A program made the position numbers and the translations under genes. The notes beneath the pieces were generated by a model. It ran no database searches and was not told the origin of the DNA. It was given only the letters and a program-made list of their open reading frames with translations. Shown piece by piece: positions 41,276 through 53,300 of a stretch of 64,000 bases of DNA. Origin of the DNA: Syncephalis plumigaleata (lineage: Eukaryota > Zoopagomycota > Zoopagomycetes > Zoopagales > Piptocephalidaceae); NCBI GenBank assembly GCA_025201365.1, contig JAIXMF010000001.1, positions 1,364,001 to 1,428,000 of the forward strand. Reading direction: 5' to 3'. Within the stretch, counting starts at the first letter, position 1; each line of letters begins with the position of its first letter.

Positions 41276-43359
41276 ATGGATATTATTTCTGAAAAACAAC
41301 GTCTTCTACCGTAAGTATTTATTGATATCCTCCATACACGCACACATATAGCGTGTATCATGAACTAACTGTCGTATAATTAGAACTGATCCAGTTGCTT
41401 CTGTCGATAAGTTGGAGGAGCAAGCTGCTCGTCAAAATCACGGATTTAATTTATTATTTCTACATCGCTTCTATCGTATCATTTGTATTACCTTTAATCC
41501 TAAGCAATCCACAAGCACACTCTACTTTTATTGTCTACTGTTGTTGATTGCTGGCGTAAACGAGGTTGCCGTCTACTATACTGGCAATGTGCCATCGCAA
41601 TTCTATGGTGTACTTCTCGTCAAGGATATTCACCAATTCAATATTGTCGTAGGCAAGTCGATTGGTTTTATTGTTGCCGTCACTATTGTAAGTAACAGTG
41701 ATAATAGAAGTGGTCACCATCTAATCGATCATGTCATTCATTAGAGTAAAAGTCTTGTTAACTTTGTGGCCGGTCTATTCGAGTATCATCTGCGTAATGC
41801 GTTGACTCGTCATCTGCACCAGCGTTTTCTAAACCAAACATTTCTATCCCGTGTCATCCAGCAATGAGATTGACAATGTCGATCAACGTATCACACAAGA
41901 TGTCGAAAAGTTCGCCAATACACTACGTCAAATACTCCAACTAACGATAGTGTCGCCATTCATTATCATATACTACACGGTCAAGACATGGGAGGTATCG
42001 GGCTATCTAGGACCAGTGTTGTCACTCGCCTACTTTATCCTCTTCTCGATATTTAGTCGTCTCGTTATGTCACCTGTCACTAAGGCTGTTTTCATGAAAG
42101 AACGACATGAAGGTCTATTTCGGTAGGTTTTATACGAGCAACATATCCTATAATCATTTATATGTAGATACTCACTCGTTTACTCGTTTTAGATTTATAC
42201 ATGTTCGTTTAAGAACGGCGAATGAATCGGTGGCCATGCTCAAGGGTGAAAACAAGGAACAAGAGACTGTCAACAATGCACTGGCCTCGTTGATTGAACG
42301 TCAAAAGAAAGTCGTCTACTGGGAATTACCGCTGACCATGGTCAATAATCTTAGTTCCTATCTTGGCTCGATTGTCTCTTACCTTATTATTGCCATTCCT
42401 ATCTACAGCGGTAAATACGACTATATGTCATCCCAGCAATTGACACAATTGATCAGTCACACGCGTTCATGTCCATGTATCTCATCTATCAATTCACTAC
42501 GATTGTTGAGCAAGCTGTTCGTTTTGCTGAATCGGCCGGTTTCGCTAATCGTATCGGACAGATGCTCGAGACTATTGATGCACAACAGGAAAAGAACAAT
42601 GCCATCAATGTGAATAATGTCTACATTACAGATAGTCAATTAGCGAGTGGACACCATGATGATGGTGATAATAGTGCCTCATCCTCCAAACTTGATGGTG
42701 GCATTCGATTCAACAATGTTACCGTTTGTTCACCAACAGGTCAGCTACTTGTCAATAATTTGACATTGAGTTTAGACTAGGTGACAACGTTCTCATTACA
42801 GGAGCCAATGGCACCGGTAAGACGTCGTTATTGCGCGTCATATGCGGTCTATGGCCTGCTGCCTCGGGAGAGTGCACGTTTTACGGTCAGCTTCACCAGC
42901 ATCAAGTGCAACTACTACCGCAACAGCCTTATATAGCTGTTGGTTCACTTCGTGAGCAAATTGCTTATCCAGCACCGGTACACACCGTGTCGGATGAAGC
43001 ACTTCGTAGCGCGTTGAATGCAGCTGGATTGGATCATCTCTTAGTTAAGGTTGAGTCGGCAGACACCGACTATGGAACGGAGTGGTCGCGCATCTTGTCG
43101 CCGGGTGAAGCGCAACGTCTAGCGTTTGCCCGTCTTTTGCATAGTCGTCCGAGATTCGCCGTTCTTGATGAGGCGACAAGTGCCGTGGACGAAGCAACCG
43201 AGAACGCACTCTACAGACGTGCTCTCGACTTGGTATTAGTCTAGTCTCCATTGGACATCGTGTTTCATTGCGTCAATTCCATCAGCATGACTACACTTGA
43301 ATGGTACTCGGGATGCAAACAACGAACTAGAAGGCAGCTACACGCTTCTTGATATATAA
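41276..43359 (+). pseudogene. ABCD4: ABCD4-type (lysosomal cobalamin) ABC half-transporter, frame broken several times as sequenced
   Basis: It starts MDIISEKQRLL at 41276. The match to animal ABCD4 runs along its whole length: NVPSQFYGVLLVKDIHQF, NEIDNVDQRITQDVEKFA, SPFIIIYYTVKTWEVSGYLG, YLGSIVSYLIIAIPIYSGKY, Walker A ITGANGTGKTSLLR, the ABC signature LSPGEAQRLAFARLL, Walker B FAVLDEATSAVDEATE, and SIGHRVSLRQFHQHD with the switch His. At least five single-base frame changes are needed: near 41845 (an extra T in a T-run is likely), 42453, 42778, 43237 and 43295. With these the frame ends ELEGSYTLLDI at 43359. All motifs are otherwise preserved, so either inactivation is very recent or these are assembly indels. 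ABCD4 exports vitamin B12 from lysosomes in animals (family knowledge). Confidence 0.8.
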
Positions 43360-43759
43360 ATCTATGTAGTAACTGCGCCATTCTATCACTGATATTACTA
43401 CAGAGATTGGTTATTTAACAAGTCGTCCTATTTATTGAACTTACTAAGTAAATATAGTAAATTTGATGTTGCTTAGCTTGTAATTAGCGTATAATCTTGC
43501 TGTTTGGAATGCAATTTGTTAGTAGATACATGTAATTATGCTAGTCATTGATACACGCTATTAGTAATAGTACTATTATTTACTGATACTACAAAATACG
43601 AAGTACGGTATAACATTAATATGCATACAAGAAAAGATTACAAATGTATACAAGGTTGATGATGATGGTGGATGGTGGATGGTGGACAACACAATATAAA
43701 TACTGTTCTAATTACTAAATGATTGCCACAGCAATCTATGATAGCTAGCCCGTTTCTTA

Positions 43760-46189
43760 TTATAACAAGAATTGGTCCCGCTTTGTATGATTGGTGTCTA
43801 TATCGTAATAGAATAAGTATCCATATTGTTGGAGGCATGTCTGCATTCCTTGATCAATGTAGTCGACAGTTGTGCCACTACTAAAATGCTAGCCCGTCCC
43901 TCACAATGGTGAGAGCCAGTCCGCGAATAACAGAGACAAGTATACATTGATCCTGATGACAGTCCTGTGATTGGAGTAGGGTTTAAAGGAATGGCTAATG
44001 GAACAGAAATGAGCACATGAACTAGAATCATAGAATGCATCATACTTACATTAACCAGGTTGGATTTGAGCATGTCCATCGGCATGGTCTCGCCAAATCG
44101 ACGCATGCCAGCTGCAGCAATGATACGACGCGACATGGGCGACATGAATGAATCGGATCCATGAACGATCGTTTGTGAGGTGGTGGACGACGACTGTTCT
44201 TGCGATCGTAGCATCTTCGTAGACTCGATGGCATTGGATGGCGATGAACAGCGTCGAGTAGAAGGTGGTGTGTGTGGTGCACTGCTATGACAAGCACCGA
44301 TGTGATTCACTGCTGACTCGCTCAAGGAACGCTCAGCATAACGAGGCTTGTGGATGCCACCATTGGTATGCACAGAGACACGAGTGCGTTTTCGCATCAC
44401 TTGCTCATTCAGTCCCAGTTGAGGTGAGCTTATCGTCGTGTATCTCGTCGTTGTCGTTGTTGCGGTGATGCTGATACTGATAGGAATACATCATCGTCAC
44501 TGTCATTGGATGTTGATGGATTTGGCATGGTGTGCGAGCGAGTTGCTAATGGCAGCACCTTACGCTTCAAGAACGAACAGGACTGAGTATTGTCCTCGAT
44601 GCCGCTACGCTTACGCTTGATGCTGGGTGGACGGCAGAAACCATCGGCATCCTTTTTGTTGTCGATTCAGATGTGGCTGAGCAGAATAGTGATGGTGTAG
44701 AGCGGAATGCGGTCTTTTGCAATGAATGGCTAATGAGGAAGTAGTAGTGGTAGTCGTGTTCTCCTTCTTAGCCGTTCCTTCATTGATTGATGCTGCTTTA
44801 CTCTTGATGAAGTAATTCTCGATGTTATAGGTCGGTGATATCTAATAGAACTATGATTAATAACTATTGTGACAATATCATGAAGAAGAAGAGTATTAAT
44901 ACATACCTTACTACTATCATTCGAGCTATTCCCATTTCGTTTACGTTTTGATATGGGTGCTGGTGCCTTGAACGTATTCTTTGCAGGTACATTTGACTTG
45001 TTGGCCAATGAAGCATGCTTAATGTGGATGTCGATGTTGATTTGGCACTAGTTGGTGGGGGAGTCTTGCTTGATACCAATGCATTAGTGACAGATTGCTT
45101 CTTGGTATTATTGGCAAGTGCGAGTGGTGACAATGGTGTACGAGGATTTGACATCATATTGCTCTTCTTATTAGAGAAGGACAGGAGTTTAGACTTGCTA
45201 GATGTCGATGTCTTTGTGCACTCATCATTGGCAATCCATAGTGCAGATGCATTCGCTGAATGTTGCAATGCAGGTGTTGGCGATGATGGAATTTGAACAT
45301 TTGATGTCGTATTACCGATATCAGGAGATGGTAATGTGCATCGGATAGGAGACAATGCTTTGTTGGTCTGTTCCTCATTGCTGATAGAAGAAGGAGGAAG
45401 AAGGAGAGGGTTCATTACTTGCTGGCTTTTACTATCTTGCTGCATAGCAATAATAGGAGATGCCTCAGTGAAGAATGGCAATTCAAGCAGATCTAATGTG
45501 GCTTGTGTCTTCATAATGGGTGAAGATACGAGTAGAGGCTGATGAAGTTGCATCGACAGCCTGCTTCTTGCTCATCTGCTCCTTAGCATTGGATGATGTC
45601 TCATCGAATGGCCACATCAGCATGCCAGGACTTGATGATGATGATGATGATGTGATGTAAGCATTGCTGAAGACAGGAGAAGTCAGCTGATAAATGATCG
45701 CATCATCAGCAGATAGCCGCTTCTTATTGCTCTTGGTTGGTGTGCAGAAAGCAGACGTAGTTTGGGTGATGTTGATTGTTGCTGCGCTGTGGTGTCAATG
45801 GCATTGATGAAGAAGAGAATGGAGAGACAGCTCGCAATGTTGTCCGCTTGACCATCGATGACGTGTCGGCAGTTGCAATGGGAGTAGAGGAGTCGATTGA
45901 TGCTTGCATGGCTAGCACGTCATCATGAGCAGGTGTCTTGATGGTATGAGACAATGTGCATGACTGCTTGATCGATTGTTGCGGAGTAGATGATATGATT
46001 TCATCGCGTGGGCAGACTAGCCACACCGTCCTTTAATGTTTGTAGCGTGTGTCGCATGGCTGTCACCGGCTTCTTCTTGAGTATGCTCATTGTCGACAAG
46101 AGCGAGATCTTGAATCGCATACGACGAGTTGGAGCCAGACACGGCTCGCGTTGTCGTTGCGGCAGCTTCTTTTGTTGCCAGGAAAACAT
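43760..46189 (-). pseudogene. SP/TP-rich basic protein of unknown function, copy B (frame-broken)
   Basis: Duplicate of the gene at 15698-18175, starting MFSWQQKKLPQRQREPC at 46189. Several indels break the frame in the first 500 bp of coding sequence (for example near 46010 and 45755), where copy A is open. Later parts (LPFFTEASPIIAMQQDSK and LNEQVMRKRTRVSVHT) are intact here but broken in copy A. A composite of the two copies indicates the ancestral protein had the same SP/TP-rich, basic, probably nuclear character. Function unknown. Not a viral or transposon gene. Confidence 0.6.
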
Positions 46190-47155
46190 GGTCTAGTGCG
46201 GAGTGGTTGTACTAATGACTGGTGAATACTGCTGAACCACAAGGTGCGGCAATAATACAGAGCAGAGGATAATTATGCATCATATCAGTAAACACACACA
46301 CTTGACGATACGCTTTCAAATCACAGGCAGGCTTGTCACTTACATTGAATATGGCAATACAAGCATAATACGAGTATGCTCGACAAGTAGTAATAAAGGA
46401 GGGATTGTAGTAATAGACTAAAGCTCTAGAGTGTGTTCGGAAACTGAACCAGAAAAGCGCTGGATCAAAACAATAACAAATAGTCGAGTGGCTAGTTTGC
46501 TATTGCCACAAGTGTAAGGCACGTATACTAAAGCGAACAGACAAGCTTGGCTATATGCTTTGGAATAATTAGACTAAATAGATCAGATACAACTTTCTGA
46601 TGTGCAACGATAATAGCATACAGTAAACAAAACACAAGAAAGAAAGAAAGTGAGTGAGTGGGGAAGGACAGCCAAATACACAGTTATACCAGACTGATCA
46701 TCATTAACTATAATCTGCTTCCGCATCATTGTTTCCTAGATGCCACTCATCTGCTACATGTCGATAGAGTTCTCTAAGCATACATGCACTTGTATGATGC
46801 AATAGATATGACATACACGTCATGCTGCATCTCTAAATATGCTGTTGGAAATACGCGTCGACGGTGTTTCAAGATGTAAACAAATAGTGTCACGTGATAT
46901 ATGCATATCCACTCGAGACATATGATGATTACATTCATAGCAGACTAGCATATCAGGAATAAAAGGTAGATTCATTCTAACAAGTGTCGAGATAGCTGAA
47001 TGATTGCCATTTAGAATGAGATTAGTACATATTGTCGGATGTTATCTCTTGTATTAGCAATGAATAAATGGAAATAGTATGCGGTCAATATCGTTGACAT
47101 TTGAACCAGTACTTGCACATTATATTAAAGTAGAATGAAGCAATGATTATAATGC
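46190..47155. other. Upstream region of copy-B SP/TP gene
   Basis: Counterpart of 18176-19130. No gene beyond remnants shared by the duplication; an open frame at 47156-47317 is the counterpart of the array-A terminal exon. Confidence 0.4.
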
Positions 47156-47317
47156 TCAGAATAGGACATATTTATTCAATAAATGATTGAATATCTTGTA
47201 GATATACTTGTTGTCCAAGAATAATGACTTGAATGGCATGGACACTAAAGGGTCTTGCACCAATACATTCTTGACTTGATTACCTATAATATCTACTTGA
47301 TGATGTCCTTGTCTTGT

Positions 47318-50300
47318 TCTGTAACCATAATGGATTAGTATGGCATGGTCATTTGAAGTATTACTTACCATTCCTCAAGATGTCTTAACAATTGACGTGT
47401 ATACCATTACAATTAATGCGGCATTTGTTATCGTCATACTGTCCACTTACAAGCTATCATACAATCATACGCATATCGTATTTTACATTGATTGTAATCA
47501 GTGTATAGTCTATGGTAATCGGAAAGATAGCTTACAATCTGATGTATGTCAGCATACATGGATAACATGTCACATTACAATGAGTAATGCGTATACATTG
47601 ATTGACATGCCCACTTACTTCCTATTATTATTATTATTTACAATCCACATGGATCGAGTATCACATTATCATTGAGTGATCATACACTGTCATCGGAAAT
47701 ACTAGCTTACTTGCTATTCGATATCATTGTACCGGATTGCGTATCGCACATCGATTAGTCGTACATCATGCACCATGTCTATGCCTTCTTTTGACTTACA
47801 TCCTGTGTTGTGCCATTGTGAATGAGCCATGTTACATGTTGCAATCAATGAATCATTCATCGTAGTCGAGATGATAGCTTACTTTCTATTGCCCATTATC
47901 GTATATTAGTCAACTCGTATTGCATTTAGCATAGCATAGCTTGTCATCAATCCATTGACTTGCCTCCTGTTGTATGTGATTATGCATGGATTGCATGTCG
48001 TATTGCCATTAGCACATGACCTATCACGATCCATCACTGGCTTGCCTTCTGTTAATCCGGCAATAAGTGAATCGTATGCCACATATCGTCATTAGCATGC
48101 CACATATTGCAAGTAAAAGTGCTCACTTACATGCTGTTATACGTGAGTATACACGATCCATATGGCGTACATTGCAATTAGCACGCCATAGATTGTCATT
48201 AGGAATGCCAACTTGCCTCCTGTCATTCACAATCATATGTGAATTGAATGTCGCAATGTAATTAGCGTATTGCAAATTGTCATTGAAATATCCACTTGCC
48301 CTTTATTCTACGTAATCAAATGTGTGTTGTATGTTGTCTCATGATTAGTGCACCATAGAATGCAACAGCACTATCAACTTACATCCTATCGTATGGAAGT
48401 GTACATGAATCGTGTTCACATTACAATGAGCACATCGTCTATTTTGATCGGAATACTAGTTTACCTTCTGTTCAATAGTTATACGTCAATCATATGACAT
48501 GATGATGTTGTTGTTAGCACGATATACACAGTAACAATACGTCAACTTACTTGCTATCATACGCAATCACATAGACATGGATCGTATCCCGTATTGCAAT
48601 TAGTGGGAAATACGAGCCACTAGAATGGTAGCCTACCTTCTTCTATCATACATGATCATGCATGGATCGTATGCCATACATTGCCATTAGCATGTCGTAT
48701 ACCGGGATAAGAATGCCTGCTTACCTCCTATCACGCATAATCATAGGTGAGTTGTATGTCACATTCCAATCACAATGCCCACTTACAAACTATAGAATGT
48801 GGCCATACATGAATCGTATACCATCATACTGCAATCAATCTACCATACGATAACATTCGAATGCTCACTTACTGCCTATGACACGTAAACATATACGAAT
48901 GAGATATCATACTGCTGTTAGCGACTATACTATTCCAATGAGTAGGTTGACTTTCTTACTATCTATCATCCATGATCATTTGTGAGTGTACACCACGTCA
49001 TTACGATTATTAGTTCATCGTCAAATTGCCATTAGAATGCTAGCTTACGGTCTATGATCCACACATACACACACACATGAATGGTATGGCAAATTACTAT
49101 TAGCTACCATTATCGTATTACAACACGAATGCTGACTTACTCCCTGATGTGCATAATCGTACGTGGATTGTATGCCCCATTTCAGTTAATGTCTCGTATG
49201 GTGTAACAAGAATAATAAACTTACAAACTACCACATACAACCATACGTGGATCATGTGCCATAATGCAATCAGTACACCGCATGCCGTGATTACAATGCC
49301 CACTTACAAGCTGTCATATGTAATCACACGCGAGTTGTTTACCACATTGCAATTAGATCGACGTATCAATGCTAAAAATGCTAACTTACATCCTAGTATT
49401 CATGATCATACGGGAGTTGTATGTCACACTATGATTAACGATTCATGTCTACTAGCTGACACTTTCAGCTTACAAGCTATCATGTGGCCATACGTTAATC
49501 ATTTGTCATATTCCTATTAGTACACCGCAGATTGTAATGGTGACATCAACCTACATGTTGATTCGCCTTCTCCAACTATGCCATACATCAATCATTTGTC
49601 ATACTCCGATTAGTATGCCGTAGATTGTAATCGTGACATCAACTTACACGCTGCTTCTCAGCCTTCAACTATGCCATACAACAATAGATTAGTTTCACAT
49701 GATGCTTGATCAAATCAAACGATAAAACTTACTTCTTCCGGTGTATGATTATACGAGGGCTATACATCTCATTATAATGAGTGCATGATGCATGATCATT
49801 TGGATATAAGCTTACTAGCTATAATAACAATAATACAAGCACATATCCCATTGCAATCAATATAGCGTAGATTGTAATCAGAATGATGACTTACACAGTG
49901 ATACTCAACCCGGATCTAGGACACGCAATAGTGGATTAGCTTCATAAGATGTTTGACCAAATCAAACAATAAACTTACTTCTTCCGGTATATGATTATAC
50001 GAGGGCTATACATCTCATTGTAATGAGTGCATGATACACCATCATTCGGATATCAACTCACCCACTATAATAACGATACAAGTACATATCACACTCTGAT
50101 TAGTATACCGCAGATTGTAATCAAAGTGATGACTTACTTTCTTTCATACACAATCAACGGTCAATAGTGCACCACAATGTAATTAATGTGCTGTGGAAAT
50201 TAGCTGGAATGATGACTTACCCCCTAACAGTTGTAGTTTTATGTGAATCATTCAATGACATTACCATTAGCATGTCACATCTTGTAACCAGCATGTCAGC

Positions 50301-53300
50301 TTACCCACTATCAAATGTAAGTATACATAAGCCATAGGGCATCTTGCAATTAATTCATCCAACACTATCATCGAATAATAACTTACTAACTATCATTCGT
50401 AATCACATATGGGTCGTATTCATTACGATTAACACATCACATCCTGTAGTGATAATGCTAGCTTACTTGCTGTTATATTTGATCATAGATCAATTGCATA
50501 CCAGCTTATAATTAGTTCATCCTATGCTGTAATTACTATTATGACTTACCGCCTGATATGCATAAGTGTAAATGAATTATACACCGATTACAATTAGTTG
50601 ATCGTATGCTGTAATCACCATTTTGGCTTACTTTCTGTTATATGTACTCATAAATGGATTGCACATCGATTTACAATTAGCTCACGGTATGCTGTATCCA
50701 CTATTTCGACCTACCATCTGTTATAGGTGATTATAAATGAATTGTACACCGATTAGGATTAGTTCATCGTATAATACAACCATTATTTTGGCTTACTTCC
50801 TGTTACATACGATCATAGGGGAATTGCACATCAATTTACAATTAGTTCATTGTACGATGTAACTGATATGTAAACGTACTTCCTGTTATATGTGATCATA
50901 GGCGATTCGCACACCGGCTTACAATTAGTTCAGCGTATGATGTAATCACTGTTCTGACCTACCGCCTGATATGCATAAGCGTAAGTAGATTGTACACCGA
51001 TTATGATTAGTTGATTGTACGCTGTGATCATTATGCATTCTTACTTCCCGCTATATGTAAGCATACGTGAATGGTGTATCAATTTAGAATCAGTTGATTG
51101 TATGTTATAATCGTTATTTTGGCTTACTTTCTGACATTTATAAGCACAAGTAATTGCACATTACTTTGCTATTAATTTATGGTATACTATAATCACTATT
51201 TTGGCTTACCCTCTGGCATGCATAGGCACAAATAGTAGCATATCAATTTATAATTAGCTGATTGTATGCCATAATAACAATGCTGACTTACTGCCTGTTA
51301 CAAGTCACCATAAGTGAACGGTGTGTTGATTTACAATTAGTTGATTGTGCGCTGTAGTCACTATGCTAACTTACTCTCTGTTATATGTAATCATAGGCGA
51401 GTTCCACACCAATTACGATCAGCTCATCGTATGAAGCGATCGTTATTTGGCTTACTCTCTGTTATATGTGATCATAAGTCAATGGTATCATAATTTACAA
51501 TTAGTTCATAGTATGCTATAATCACTACTCTTGCTTACTATCTGATGTGCATAAGCGTAAGTGAAGTGCACACCGATTACGATTAGTCCATCGTATAGTG
51601 GGATCGTTATATGACTTACTATCTGTTATATGCAATCATAAGTCGATGGTATGCCGATTTACAATTAGTTCGTCGTATGTTGTAGTTACTATTATGACTT
51701 ACGAGCTGATGTGCATAAGTGTAAATGAAGTGCACCCCAATTTACAATTAGTTGCTTGTACGCTATAATCACCATGCATCCTTACTCTCTGTTATATGTA
51801 AGCATACGTGAATGGTGTGTCAATTTAGAATCAGTTGACTGTATATTGCAAATAGTATGCTAACTTACCGACTGGCATTTATCATTATAGATTTGTTATT
51901 CCACATTAGAATTAGTTCATTGTGTGCTAAAGCCTATACGTTGGCTTACAGGCTATGATTTATAAATGTATATGAATCGTATATTCCACTCCAATTAGCA
52001 CACATTATACGGTAATTATAATGTTGGCTTACTATCTGTTGTACGTGATAGTACGTGGATTGTATTTCTCATTCCAATTAATGTCTCGTATGCTTCAATC
52101 GAAATAATAACTTACGGCCTATTGTATTCCATAGTCATAGGTGAGCTACATTTTGGGATTGTAGACCACATGTTAACTTACACTCTATGTCGTGTGATCA
52201 ACATACACACACGTATATGAATTGTATGTTCATTGTGATTATTGTGATTATTATTGAAATACTAGCTTACATCTTTCTACATGTGTTGTTACAAGTCAAT
52301 CATGTATCATGCTACAATTAGCATATCGTATCCTATAGTCATCATAATGACTTGCCTCCTATTATTCACAATAATAAATAAATACTATGATTAGTATGCC
52401 GTATATTGACACTAGAATGCCAACTTACAATCTATGTCGTGTAATCATCCATCATGAACCATGTCCCTCATTTCGATTAACACATCACACATATCACGAT
52501 AGGAATGTCTAGTTACCCTCTGTTACATGGATGCATACATGAATCGTCAATCAGCTTGTGATTAACCGATCGAACACTGCAATGATCATCACTTACATAC
52601 TATTACTCGTAATCATATGTGAATTGTATGCCATAGGGTAATGAGTACATCAGCTAGTAAGACTGGAATGCTAACTTCTTACAATCTATTATGTATATAC
52701 ATGTATGTGTGTGTGATGCATTGCTATTAACATGTCATGCATTAGTATGGAAATGTCCACTTACATACTAGTGTAATCATATGCAAAGAGAATGATGATG
52801 GTTGTTGTTGTTATTAGTACATTATACAATGATGCTAGACTAGCAACTTACATCCTGTTACAGGTCATCGTACACGTATCATGACATGTCAACTTGTAAT
52901 GAGCACATCATAGACTATGATCGAAATGATCACCTACATGCTGTCAGATGTGTGTGTGTGTGTGTGTGTGGAATGACAAGTGAGGCAATTGTGCCATTGC
53001 AATTAGTATGATGTATACTGCAATCGGAATACCGCCCACTTACAATCTATTACGCGTCATCATCGGTGAATCGAATGCCTCATTCCATCGAGTGTTCGCT
53101 TACCCACTAATGCATGCAATCATACGTGAATCAAATGGCTCATTGCAATGATACTAGTAGCTTACGTGTTCCTATGCATGATAATCATACGGGAATCGAT
53201 TGCCACATTCCAATGAGCGTATGGCATAGTATCATCGTGATTCACAACTCACCTCCTATCATACGAGTATTGCAATTAGTACGTTGTATGTTTATTTAGA

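Larger units (their letters stand above)
43507..47342. repeat. Segmental duplication, copy B (partner 15440-19371)
   Basis: Same orientation as copy A and slightly shorter because of many small deletions, several of them in trinucleotide runs. The left edge is near GAATGCAATTTG at 43507, about 150 bp past the ABCD4 end. The right edge is inside the last intron of the large exon array, just past GGATTAGTATG. Confidence 0.93.
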
